This document shows, in pieces, positions 41,087 to 50,887 of a stretch of 64,000 nt of DNA. The notes beneath the pieces are model-generated. The model saw only the letters and a program-made list of their open reading frames with translations. It did not search any database and was not told where the DNA came from. Source of the stretch: Porogramme epimiltina. Lineage: Eukaryota > Basidiomycota > Agaricomycetes > Polyporales > Polyporaceae. Location of the stretch: assembly GCA_900155495.1 (NCBI GenBank), contig FTLJ01000076.1, forward strand, positions 26,628-90,627, read 5' to 3'. The translations under genes and the position numbers were made by a program. Each line of letters opens with the position of its first letter. The stretch's first letter is position 1.

Positions 41087-42063
41087 ATGGCAACACCAGT
41101 GGCCTCTTCCTCGGGCACTGCCTCCCAGGAAAGCAGATATTACACCCTCAAAGGTTGCCGCACTTCCCGGCCACTCGCCCCGCTTTGATACAAAGTCTGA
41201 CCACAAGTTTGAGGACGCCGTGTTGAGCACATCGACAGTCTTGATCTCTCTCCTGAAGTCGAGCACTATGCAGACATTCTCGCCGACCTCGCCGAGGCTC
41301 TTGGTGTTGATGACCTCTCCTTCACTTCGTAAGTGCCCCTTCTGTGCCGTACGTTACTCGACTCACTATCTAGTCAAGATATTCGACTGCAATCGATAGC
41401 CTTGACGCAGAAGAAGTTCTTCTGGCTCGTTCCCTTCTACGCATCCGCCATGCAGAGACTGTGCTCGCTGGATGCCTCAGCTCTATAGTTCACGAGGAAC
41501 GTCGTATAGAAGAGTACGTTATAACTCTGATCGGACTGCTTAAGTTGCTTATCTGCTCGTCAATTATCGTGTGGTAGATGGACCAGATTGTTGCAGGATA
41601 CACCAGATGGTCACGAATCCATGCCCGCTTTAGAGAGACGCAAGGCTGCTCTCAATGCCAAGATCAAGGAGTACCAAAAAGAACTCGACGAACTCAAGGT
41701 CAGTGCAACACGGTGTACATTGCGACGAGCCTACACTTTCGGCACTAACTAATGAGTGGACTAGTCTGATATGCCGGAAGAACCACCCCTGACCATAACA
41801 GACCTTGCGAGTTTCAGGAAGCAGTTGAAGAAACAAGAACAACTCTTGAAAGAGAAGAGGGCAAAAGTAGAGGCATTCCAGGGGCTTCCTCCTGTAAGCT
41901 CCATCATTTGTCGCTGCATATTCTCAACTCAGCTCAGCTCACGCCATGTCTACAGAATATTGAGCTCGCCCGGCATGCTCTACAGCAGGCGAGAGACGAA
42001 CAAATGGGGCTCATTCAGCTGAGAGAGAAACTGCTGGGGAAGATGGTAGATAGCGTCAACTGA
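41087..42063 (+). CDS. coiled-coil protein, possible augmin subunit HAUS1
   Basis: Predicted 224-aa coiled-coil protein. Exons: 41087-41153, 41214-41328, 41379-41513, 41578-41698, 41765-41893, 41956-42063 (225 codons). The 3' exons are solid: DAEEVLLARSLLRIRHAE, RRKAALNAKIKEYQKELDEL, SFRKQLKKQEQLLKEKRAKV and AFQGLPPNIELARHALQQAR. The last part resembles the C-terminus of fungal HAUS1 (gamma-tubulin recruitment to spindle microtubules) as I remember it, but I am not sure. The first exon is weak: it needs donor GTTGCC and acceptor GTTTGAG, and the family N-terminus is not obvious. A different upstream start or a one-base frame problem near 41220 are alternatives. Confidence 0.55.
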
Positions 42064-42280
42064 ATATGTACACTTTTTTCCAATACACCGAGACCGCCCT
42101 ATTGCGGTTAAGATGTAACATAGACGCTCCGAGCCCCGTCAATCTGGTGTCGCAGGAGGTATTCGGAGACGGAGGAGCGGTAGCCGGGCGTCTAGGCGGA
42201 CTAGATATGCGTTGAGCCGGCGAAACCGCGCCCACCACACACAGGCACCGCTTCAACGTGTTCCTCTCCCCACCACCACC

Positions 42281-43807
42281 ATGTCTGCCAAACAGGACAA
42301 GGCCACCACAGAACGCCATGCCAGGACGCTCCGAGAGCTGTTGAAGCGTCCGGAGAACAAAGCTTGCGCCGACTGCAAACGCAATGGTATGCCCGCCTTC
42401 TACTCTCCATGAGCCACTGGCTCCAGCTGATCGCGTGCTTGCAGATCCCCGGTGGGCCTCTTGGAACTTGTGAGTGCTCGGACGGTGCTATATAATGATC
42501 TTGTGAATGAACCGAGGGCTCGTAGAGGCGTCTTCTTATGCATTCGGTGTTCCGGCATCCATCGTTCAATGGGCACCCACATCAGCAAGGTCAAGTCAGT
42601 AGATCTGGACGTTTGGACCCCAGAGCAAATGGCCGTGAGTTGCACTCATCTCTCTTCATCGTTCTCCCGTAACCCCCGAATCCCCACGTTAGTCAATACA
42701 AAAGTGGGGCAACAGAAGAGCAAATGCTTATTGGGAGGCCCACCTACGTGCGGGCCACATCCCACCAGACCAGTAAGTTTCATGTCCTTCATTGCTCCCT
42801 CCACCCGGCGATCTCATATCGAACTCTTCCCTTCTCCCCATTCCCTATTCACCGCACACAGCAAGATGGACTCGTACATCCGCTCGAAATACGACTCTAA
42901 GCGCTGGGCGCGCGAGGGTCCTCCTCCCGATGATCCCTCTGTGTTCGACGGTGAGGCTCCCGCGCCCGAACCTGCACCCGCCGCTGCACCCGTCCAGACT
43001 CATGCCGCTCGCGCTTCCGTCTCCTCCATGTCGTCCGCGACTGCGACCGCCCCCCGCACGCAACAGCCGCAGCCGCACCAGCTCCTCTCCGCCGCAGTCG
43101 CCGCATCCCGCCAGAGCCCCGCCCCGCCTGCGCTCACGCCGCCTCGCCAGCAATCGCTCTCGCAGCCCCCGGCGCAGGCCCAAGCTCCTGTTCAGGCGCA
43201 GGCGCAGCAGCAGCAGCCGGCAGGAGCGGCAGTGGACCTGTTCTCGCTCGACTTCCATGCGCCCGCGAGCGCGGCGCCTGCCCCGGCGGCGGAGCAGCCG
43301 AAGAAGAACGTGCACGCGGAGATCATGAGTCTGTTTGCGACCGCTACGCCTGCGACGGCACCTGCGCAGCAGGGGATGTTCGGTGCTCAGCCTCAGGCAG
43401 CAGGGGCACAGGGCCAATTTGGCGGCATGGGCGGTATGGGCGGAATGGCGGGTATGGGTGGTATGGGAGGCATGGGAGGCATGCAGCCGCAGGCGAACGC
43501 GAACGTCTGGGGGAACTCGTTCGCGCAGCCTGCACAACCGGGCCAGCCCCAGCAGACGAGCATGATGGGCAACGCGGGCGTAGGGATGTGGGGCGCGAGT
43601 TCGGGATGGAATGCGCCCCCGCAGCCACAGCAGCAGCAGGCGAACATCTGGGCGACGCCCGCAGCGGGGGCGCAGGCCAACTTGTTTTCGACTAGCGACG
43701 TGTGGGGTGCACCTGCGTCCGCACCTGCGACGAACGGGGGCGCATTCGGGGCGACGGCGCAGAAGAAGGACGATGCGTTTGGAGATATCTGGGGCGGGTT
43801 CAAATAG
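42281..43807 (+). CDS. Arf GTPase-activating protein (Age2/SMAP type)
   Basis: Arf GAP acting on vesicle-coat Arf at Golgi or endosome. The zinc finger [20 protein letters not shown] with [20 protein letters not shown] gives the C-x2-C-x16-C-x2-C pattern and the arginine finger (GIHR). It is assembled from small exons: 42281-42386, 42445-42469 (25 nt), then from AGGCGTC near 42525. After [14 protein letters not shown] and [16 protein letters not shown] the protein becomes an Ala/Gln/Pro-rich disordered tail with a Gly-Met repeat ([14 protein letters not shown]) and WG/NxF-like motifs (ending FGDIWGGFK) that could bind coat adaptors. Start ATG lies in CACCACCATG context. Confidence 0.9.
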
Positions 43808-43869
43808 ATAGAGATATGTGACGGGGGGATGATTTTTTGGTCCGAGTTTGTTTACGGATTGGTGCAATG

Positions 43870-43933
43870 ATACATCGCTGTACACGCGCTGTACACTTGT
43901 AATTGTACACACTTGCGACGATATTGTCCATTC
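43870..43933 (+). repeat. GTACA-rich direct repeat, copy A
   Basis: 64-nt segment in the ArfGAP 3' flank. Its first 41 nt match 44281-44321 at 32 of 41 positions, and both end with TTGTCC(A/G)TTC after a 13-nt gap. It holds three TGTACA palindromes. Confidence 0.75.
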
Positions 43934-44280
43934 TGCCAGACACTTGTGGGGCAATGCGTACATGCTGCGCACGCCGAGCGTCGACTTCGTTGGACAATTC
44001 ATGACATCTCTGCAGAGCCCCAAGCAGTAAGCCACGGCAAGAGATGGGCTGACGGGGCTTCAATCTTTGACCGTCACACATACAATCTGGCCCATCTGGT
44101 GTACATTGTGCTTTCAGTTTTGATGGACCCAACATCCTCGTCGTCTTGTTTAGAACGTTCCTTTAGGAGATGTACGAACTTGGGGCAGGAGCCATGGTGC
44201 CTTTAGAATGCACAGTTGCTGTTCTGGTGGGTCGGGATGCAACATACATAGTCTGCGCCCGTGCGTGGGCCCACACATAG

Positions 44281-44344
44281 ATACATGACTGTACATGTAT
44301 TGTACATCCGTAATTGTACACCACTAGTACTGAGTTGTCCGTTC
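44281..44344 (+). repeat. GTACA-rich direct repeat, copy B
   Basis: Same orientation as copy A, 411 nt away, just outside the stop of the minus-strand aminopeptidase gene. It shares CTGTACA, TGTACA and GTAATTGTACAC with copy A. Confidence 0.75.
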
Positions 44345-44373
44345 CACCTTCATCGTTTACCAGGGACCTGTTC

Positions 44374-46969
44374 TCAAGCAAGACCGAGGTCCTAAACCAC
44401 AAGTCAGCTTCGAAGAGCATTATAGACACCCCACAGCGCAGGAAGACGCACCTTCTCGATGAGCCGCCGCGCGATCGGGTGGAACGCGTCCTTGTTCGCA
44501 GTGAAGATCTCGACGGCGAGCGGGCGGTCCGCGCGGGCGACGGCGCGGAACGTCGGTCGGCAGAACTTCATGCGCCCGCGGATGACGCCTGTGCCATCCG
44601 TGCCGGTCACCCAGTGTGCGGCGGGGCCGGCGTACGACTGAGCGGCGGATGAGGTGGGGTCGAGCAAGGCGACCTCGTAGAAGCGCCAGCGGAGCTCGGC
44701 GTTGGGCGTGGTGAGGAAGCCGTAGAGCTCGCCGAGGTGCGTGATGTGCGGCGAGGGAAGGGCGGGGTAAGATTGGAGGCGTTCGAGGAAGACGACTGTA
44801 GTTCACAATGTGTGAGAGAGGACGAAAGAAGTAGAGGGATGCTTACTCTTCTGGTTGGCGTTGAAGGATGCCAGGTCGCTGGCGTGGAAGGATAGCTTAG
44901 AGATGTCGGCCTCAGAGCGAGACGCATCCCACTTCTCCGCAAGGGAGAAGGCCTCTGCTGCCAGCGTCGTATCATACTCCATCTTTACAGGGAGCTCGAG
45001 ACCCTCGCCGTAGAACCATTCCTAATAGAAAATACATGAGCTATGAAGAGAGGTGTGCTGAATGCAGACTCACATCCCACTTGATAGCATCAAGAGCCTT
45101 GATCTTCTCCTCGCCGCCATGCTTCCTCCAGTAGTCGTAAAGATGTGCTTTCCACTGCTCTGTCGTGATGCTCTTTCCTATGAACGTGCTCACGTAGTCG
45201 CGGACGTAGGGCAAGAATACGTCGAGACCGCCAAGCGTGCGCTCAAGGTGGAGGATGAAGTTGGCGCCCTTCTCGTACGGGACGGTGGAGTACGCGTCAT
45301 CGGGGTCTTCGCCAATCTCGAAATCGATGACGAGACGTTGGTACTTGGGCCTGTCGACGTACTGCTTGAGGGCATCCTGGAGGGACTTGTAACCGATGAG
45401 GAAGGAGAAGCCGCGATCTGCTGGCGTATGAAGGAGTTGCAGGAGGACACGTTCGATGTATGTCGTCCAGCCCTCGTTGAGCCAGAAGTGCGTCGAGTTA
45501 GCTTGTCTGAATAGAGTCTATTGAATTCCAATCTTAGGAGCGTAGCTAAAGCGTGTACGCACGTGACACCGTTTCCGAACCAGGAGTGTGTGAGCTCGTG
45601 GACAACGACATCCACCTGGCGTGCATATTGGTCAGATGAGCGAATTCACAAGCGTAGGCCCAGGTTACTTACAAGAGTCCGGTCGCCGACGAGAAGTGCT
45701 AAAAGTAGAAGAGGGTGAGCATTATACTGTAAACAGCTGGCAGGACTTACTCGGCGTAAGGAACGTCAAGCATGCGTTCTCCATGCCGCCGTAGGGGAAC
45801 GAAGGAGGGAGGACGAGAACGTCATACACGCCGAAACGGTACGGCGGAAGAATTTTCTCGGCAGTGGCCAGGAACCTGTATGAATTGATATCTGCATGGT
45901 AGATAGAAAGGAGATTAAGCACGGAGACGAACCTGCCGACGTCCGCGCTGAATTCCCAGTAGGCGGCTTCAATGGTTTCGGGTTCGGCCCAGACGCCGCT
46001 GGACCACTCCTTCCCTTCGACCTTGGCCAAGCCGCGGTAGCGGAAGTTGCCGGCCGCGATGGCAATAAGGTAGGTGGGAATAGGTACCGGCTAACGTGGA
46101 GTATTGATACACACGCATGAGAGTCCGGGGTAGATATGAAGGGACGAACCTGCTTGTATTCGTAGACTACAACGTCTTTGCCGATCTCCTTATCGTCATG
46201 TGCGGGGCCGTCGGAGGGCGGGGAAACACGGATGGCGGAGAGAAGTGCGGGGAGGACGGAAGAGACTTTGGCCGTGTAGGTCTAGCATCTAGCTGAGAAA
46301 GTGAAGGAGGGGAGATGCACAAGAGGGGGCGCACAATCTTCGCGGAAGAAGAGTCCTGGAGAGGAGCAAGGCTACGAGCGTAGATGGGCTGGCACTGGCT
46401 GAACATGAAGGGGAATGTCTTGCCCTGCGTCTTCCTATATGCTTAGATAAGGTCCCTAGCAGGTGTCATGTTTGCAAGATGGGGAACGTACTCCTTGTCA
46501 AGCCATTGGACGGCGGTGCAGTCGCTGGTAGTGCTATAGAAGACTTGGACGCGGACTTTGTTGCCAGCTTTGCGGTTAATAGGAAGCAAGACATGGAGAG
46601 GTGCACCCATGACATCATGGTTATCGCCAAGCCTGAACTGAGGGGACGTGAGCATGCGAGGGAATGTGTAGGAGGGAGCATCTCACGTCGCCAGGCCTGT
46701 CCTCGACAATGGCCTTCGTCACACGAAGATGCTGAGTGTCGAAGCTGAGTTCAACGCGTGAGTCGGTTGCAATGTATCGGGTAATGAATGCGGGGCACGT
46801 ACATGACCTCGCGCACGCCATCCTTCTTCACTACGAGGTGGTGAGTTGCGGAGCCGGAGATGAGCTGGGTGTTGAAGTCGAGGGACCACTCGAAGTCGAC
46901 GTGCTCGGACACGACGTCCTGCCAGTTTGACTGGGATGCTGCGTCGATGGGGAGATCTGAGGAGGCCAT
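44374..46969 (-). CDS. leukotriene A4 hydrolase-type M1 aminopeptidase
   Basis: Zinc aminopeptidase/epoxide hydrolase of the LTA4H family (yeast Lap2). N-terminal beta domain from MASSDLPIDAASQSNWQDVV. Catalytic domain: substrate motif SFPYGGMENACLTF (GxMEN), zinc site DVVVHELTHSWFGN with the third ligand Glu in HFWLNEGWTTYIER, and the conserved Tyr in AYSTVPYEKGANF. The C-terminal LTA4H helical domain follows (EWFYGEGLELPVKMEYD, LIEKDLGLA then TGA). The HELTHSWFGN to NEGW junction lies across an intron that gives GVTQANSTHF. About ten short introns; ends are exact, inner exons not listed. Cytosolic by lack of a signal peptide. Confidence 0.9.
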
Positions 46970-47185
46970 GGTCGCGTAGGGGAGGGAGGAGTGTGCGGAG
47001 AGGCCGACGAGCGGTCGGGGGAGGCGTCGGTAGCGGCGAGATCGTCGCCAGATCTTATCTCGATGACGTACGCAGACGCCCAGGCGAGGGCCGACGGGCG
47101 CTCCGGCAAGAAAGTTGTCGAGACGCACACTCGAGCGTCGAGACTCGAGAGCACGACCGACTCGGAGCGAGAGCAGAAAGCGACC
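46970..47185. promoter_or_regulatory. divergent promoter, LTA4H / RPA12
   Basis: 216 bp separating two divergent start codons, too short to separate two independent promoters. No specific motif assigned. Confidence 0.4.
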
Positions 47186-47874
47186 ATGGCACGCAACACA
47201 GACAAGATCGGTGCGGCCCTCATACCACAGTGCGCGCTCACGGCTGCTGATCCCTGCACAGGCTCGCTGCTCTTTTGCCCCGACTGCGGCACACTCCTCA
47301 ATCTGCCCCAGGACGGCGAGTTCGACGTGACCTGCGAGCAGTGCGGGCACGTCGAACCCGCGAGTTGTCAGTCCCCGTCCCTCCGTCGCCCACCTGATAT
47401 CTTTCTGACGGCGTTCTTTATCTCTTATACAGCGTACGAGAACATCGAGATCGTCACAAGGTCCCACCCGGAAGCCTTTCCATCTGCTCTGAGGCAGAAG
47501 CGCAAAACGCAGACAAAGGTGCATGCCGCAAACGAGGACTTGCTCAAGGTCGGTTATCATCCGAGCCCACGCCCCTTCCACGCCTCTCAACCCTTCCAAT
47601 CATTCCAGGTAACTGAAAAGTGCCCGGAGTGCGGGCACATGGAGGCCTACTCAAAGGAAGCCCAGGTACGTCCATTCCGCAGCGCCTGGCCATCCGTCCG
47701 CTGACGCTCCGCTGACGCTCCGCTCCAGCTGCGCAGCGCAGACGAAGGCTCGACGATTTTCTACACCGTGCGTACCCCGCTCCGCCCAGAGACAACGTGG
47801 TGGAGCGCAAGTCCACTCACCTCACCGCTTCGTAGTGTGTCAAATGTAAATTTGGCTGGCGCGTCAACAACTAG
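47186..47874 (+). CDS. RPA12: RNA polymerase I subunit Rpa12 (A12.2)
   Basis: Small zinc-ribbon subunit giving RNA cleavage activity to RNA polymerase I. Exons: 47186-47363, 47433-47548, 47609-47665, 47729-47767, 47836-47874; 143 codons (142 aa). The N-terminal ribbon has CPDCGTLLNLP and CEQCGH. The C-terminal TFIIS-like ribbon has CPECGHMEAY, the catalytic acidic hairpin RSADEGSTIFYT, and CVKCKFGWRVNN at the end. Both Cys4 sites are complete. Length fits the family (~125 aa). Confidence 0.93.
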
Positions 47875-47973
47875 CCTGCGCACGCGAGCACACCGATCCC
47901 GCGTGTCCGCACTCGGACTTGATGATCTGTGCAGGGCGTCCTTGCGCGGGGCGCAGCCGAGCGAATGGGATTG

Positions 47974-48368
47974 CTACACGTACACGCCGACAGAGCAAAA
48001 GAGGGCTACGACGCCAAACCCGCCCAAAACGCTCGCCGTGGACGCCACGGCAAGCTCTCGCGCCGGGAGCTTCTCATTTGGCAGGCTGGGCGGGACAAGG
48101 GAGGGAGGGCAGGGCAGGGGGTTGGGCGTGAGCATTGGACCCGATAGCGTAGCACCGTGTAGGAAAACGCGACGTACGTGGAATAGTAGAACGCAAGCGC
48201 AAAGGTGGCGGCGAGGAGGACGAAGGCGATATACGGAAGGAGCGACGTGGGGATGGCGGGGGCGAATGCCGGGGTGGCCTTGTGCAGGGTCTGGAAAACG
48301 CGATAAGCACGGCTGGCAGAGAATCGGGAGAGAGGAGAACGTGCCTGCACGGCGGAGTAGTCTGCCAT
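47974..48368 (-). CDS. OST5: oligosaccharyltransferase subunit Ost5/TMEM258
   Basis: Small membrane subunit of the ER N-glycosylation complex. Two exons (48368-48178 and 48085-47974) with phase-2 joining, 101 codons (100 aa). Two hydrophobic helices: LLPYIAFVLLAATFALAFYY and VASTASVLGGFGVVALFCSV. The ending ELAVASTASVLGGFGV...VGVYV parallels the TMEM258 C-terminus (MGFGVLFLLLWVGIYV). The acceptor after CCCGCCCAG was chosen because it keeps the frame into LPNEKLPAREL. Its stop lies only 99 bp from the RPA12 stop. Confidence 0.8.
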
Positions 48369-48643
48369 GGTGGAGGAGGATGTCTGGACTCTTGGCTCGA
48401 GGGTGGCTGGAGGAGGGCGTTGTCTGACGTACGCGTGGCACCGCGCAAACACGCGTCATCAAAGCCCATATCAACCCGGCTGCTCCCTCCCTCCGCCCCT
48501 TCTCCCCTATCCACGACCACCCGCCTTTCCTGCCCCCCTCACGACCCCCAGCCCACGCCCGACTCCACGCCCAAGGTCCGTCTCGTCCCCCGTCATCCCG
48601 CGGTCCCGGCGCGGTGCGCTCATTTTCGCCACTTATTGCACAG
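48369..48643. promoter_or_regulatory. divergent promoter, OST5 / YOP1
   Basis: 275 bp between two divergent starts of ER-membrane protein genes. C-rich on the plus strand just upstream of YOP1. No motif assigned. Confidence 0.4.
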
Positions 48644-49441
48644 ATGTCTGCGGCCCAAAAAGTTCAGCAACACCCCGCCTTCATCCAGGCGCAGGACAAG
48701 GCCAACTACTACGTCAACCAGCTCGACAAGGAGGTGCGCCCGTTTTTGCATTTTGGCGGTCCCTGCGTGCGAGGGCCGCGCGCGCAGGCACGCCAGTCGG
48801 GTACCGAGTGTTAATCACGCGCCTGCGCCTGCCAGCTCGCCAAGTACCCGCTCCTCAACACGTTCGAGCAGCGCACGCAGGTGCCCAAGAGCTACGCCTT
48901 CCTCGGCGTCGCCGTCCTCCTCGTCCTCCTCCACTCGGTCAACGCGTTCGCGTCCCCCGTCTCGAATCTCGTCGGCTGGGCCCTGCCCGCCTACCTCTCC
49001 GTCAAGGCGCTCGAGAGCCCCGGCCACCAGGACGACATCCAGTGGCTGACGTACTGGGTCGTCTTTGGCTTCTTCACCTTTGTCGAGAGCTTCGCCGGCC
49101 GCATCGTCCTCTACTACCTCCCCTGGTACTTTGCCTTCAAGAGCCTCTTCATCCTCTGGCTCCAGCTCCCCCAGTTCCGCGTGAGTGTCGTCTCTCTCTT
49201 TGCGTTGCTTCCAGGCGCTCGGTGCCTGTTGCTGCGTTGCCGTTGCGTCATGAGCTGACGAAATCCGCTTCCTTTCTGCCTTTCCCTTCTTTTCGCACGA
49301 CAGGGTGCCCAAATGCTCTACGGCGTCGTCGTCCGCCCCGTCTTCGTCAACATCCACGGCAAGAGCCCGCTTGCGCCGACCCAGTCCGAGCCGACCGTGA
49401 CCGCTGACGGCCTCCGTGAGCGGGTCGCCCACTCGGAGTAA
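48644..49441 (+). CDS. YOP1: Yop1/REEP5 ER-shaping protein (TB2/DP1/HVA22)
   Basis: Reticulon-like membrane-curving protein of tubular ER. Three exons (48644-48733, 48836-49180, 49304-49441), 191 codons (190 aa). N-terminus MSAAQKVQQHPAFIQAQDKA, then paired hairpin helices SYAFLGVAVLLVLLHSV and PAYLSVKALESPGHQDDIQW, followed by the family block LTYWVVFGFFTFVESFAGRI, YLPWYFAFKSLFILWLQLP. Length and order match yeast Yop1. Confidence 0.93.
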
Positions 49442-50887
49442 ATCGGTGCGCGTGCAGTGCGCGCGGCGGCGATGTGATTCCACACTGCCGACGCGCGTGC
49501 GGGCGTGTCCGCTGGGCTCGTCATTTTCGTTATGCACAAACATTCGACTACGTATGATAGTAACACGGCTTTTGTACGGAGGAATTGGTTGCTAGCGACT
49601 AGAACCTTTGACAGAGCTTGATCGATGATTCTCGCCTCGCCACATTTTTTTTCTGTTTCGATGTCGATGTTGATTACCTTATGACCTTACGAGATGTAAC
49701 TTCTGTCCTGGACCGAAAATGGTGACGGGAAGCTGTGCTACGACGACTGAACACGCGTGCGAGAAGACAAACAAGAAGTTGCGAGGCTTGTGCGCGTAAG
49801 AACGGGCGTAAGAATATGTTGGTCATGGGGCTCGGGGAAACGGGCGGTGAAGGCATCGGAGTAGTCACACGACATGTCATTCGGGGGCCCAGTGGCGGCG
49901 GGAGCGGTGGGCGGGGTGGACAGTCTGACGAGAGGAGGAACGGAATGACGATGACGGGAGAACGCGCGAGTTATGTGGATAGGGCGAGGAGGTTTACATA
50001 AATGACAAGAGCGGCGACAAGCGGTGGGAAGGGCTGGAGATGGCGAGGAGACATACAGATCAGGAAAATCTAGAAATGAGCTCGGACGACATTTGCGAAT
50101 GGCTTGGAGGAGGAGGGGCCCTTCGCTGGCGACACGACAGAAGTGTAACCCAAAGCGAGGGTGCGAAATGGCACGGAGTTGGGCGAAGTGCCCAGGAAGA
50201 GGGCGGGTCAAAGGGAGAGCTGACGAGAGAAGAGATGGAGATACGAACGACGGAAGAGAGATCGATAGATATGTAGACGAGATAGGAAGAGTGGATGAAT
50301 GTTGTGCATAGGATGAGTGGCTGAAGAGTGTTGTCTGGAAGAGGACTAGCGGGGCGTGGACGATTGTGGGGGCGATAGGGAGCGTAGAGCGAGGCGAAGA
50401 GGGACTTGGTGGAGGGTATATATGGCGTAGGAGTCGAGGAGGACGATAGGGAGAATGGAGTCGGGCGGGCGTAGGAGGGGTGGAGGATCTAATCGGGCAG
50501 GAGGATCACGCGAGGGAGAGACAAGCCCGTGTCGTCGGCGTCGAGCCCCCAGCGAGCGCTCAGTGCTCAGCCAGCCGGGGTCGAGCGAGGGCAGGCGAAG
50601 TGCAGACTCGAGATGGCCGCCCAGCCTCGCCGCCCAGCCGTCGTCCGAGGGCCCGTCTCCGCTGCTCCCTAAGACCGCCTTTGCCTGCGCGCCAGCCCTC
50701 CTTTGCCCTTCCTCCTTCCATCACCTTCGCCCTCTCCGCCCTTCTCCTATTCTTCTCCACCCCCCCTTCTCTTCCCCTTCCCCTTCTCCGCCCCTCGCCC
50801 CCTTTCTCCCCTGTCGCGCGCTCTTCCTCTTTCCCCCACCTCTTCACCTGCTCCCGCGCGCGCATACAGAGCCCGTGCGCGACCACC
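49442..50887. other. 1.45-kb spacer upstream of the Unc93-like gene
   Basis: Contains the YOP1 3' side and the promoter and leader of the next gene. Plus strand is purine-rich at about 49730-50500 and strongly C/T-rich at 50690-50880, right before the ATG. No credible coding exon, RNA gene or repeat was found. Confidence 0.5.
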
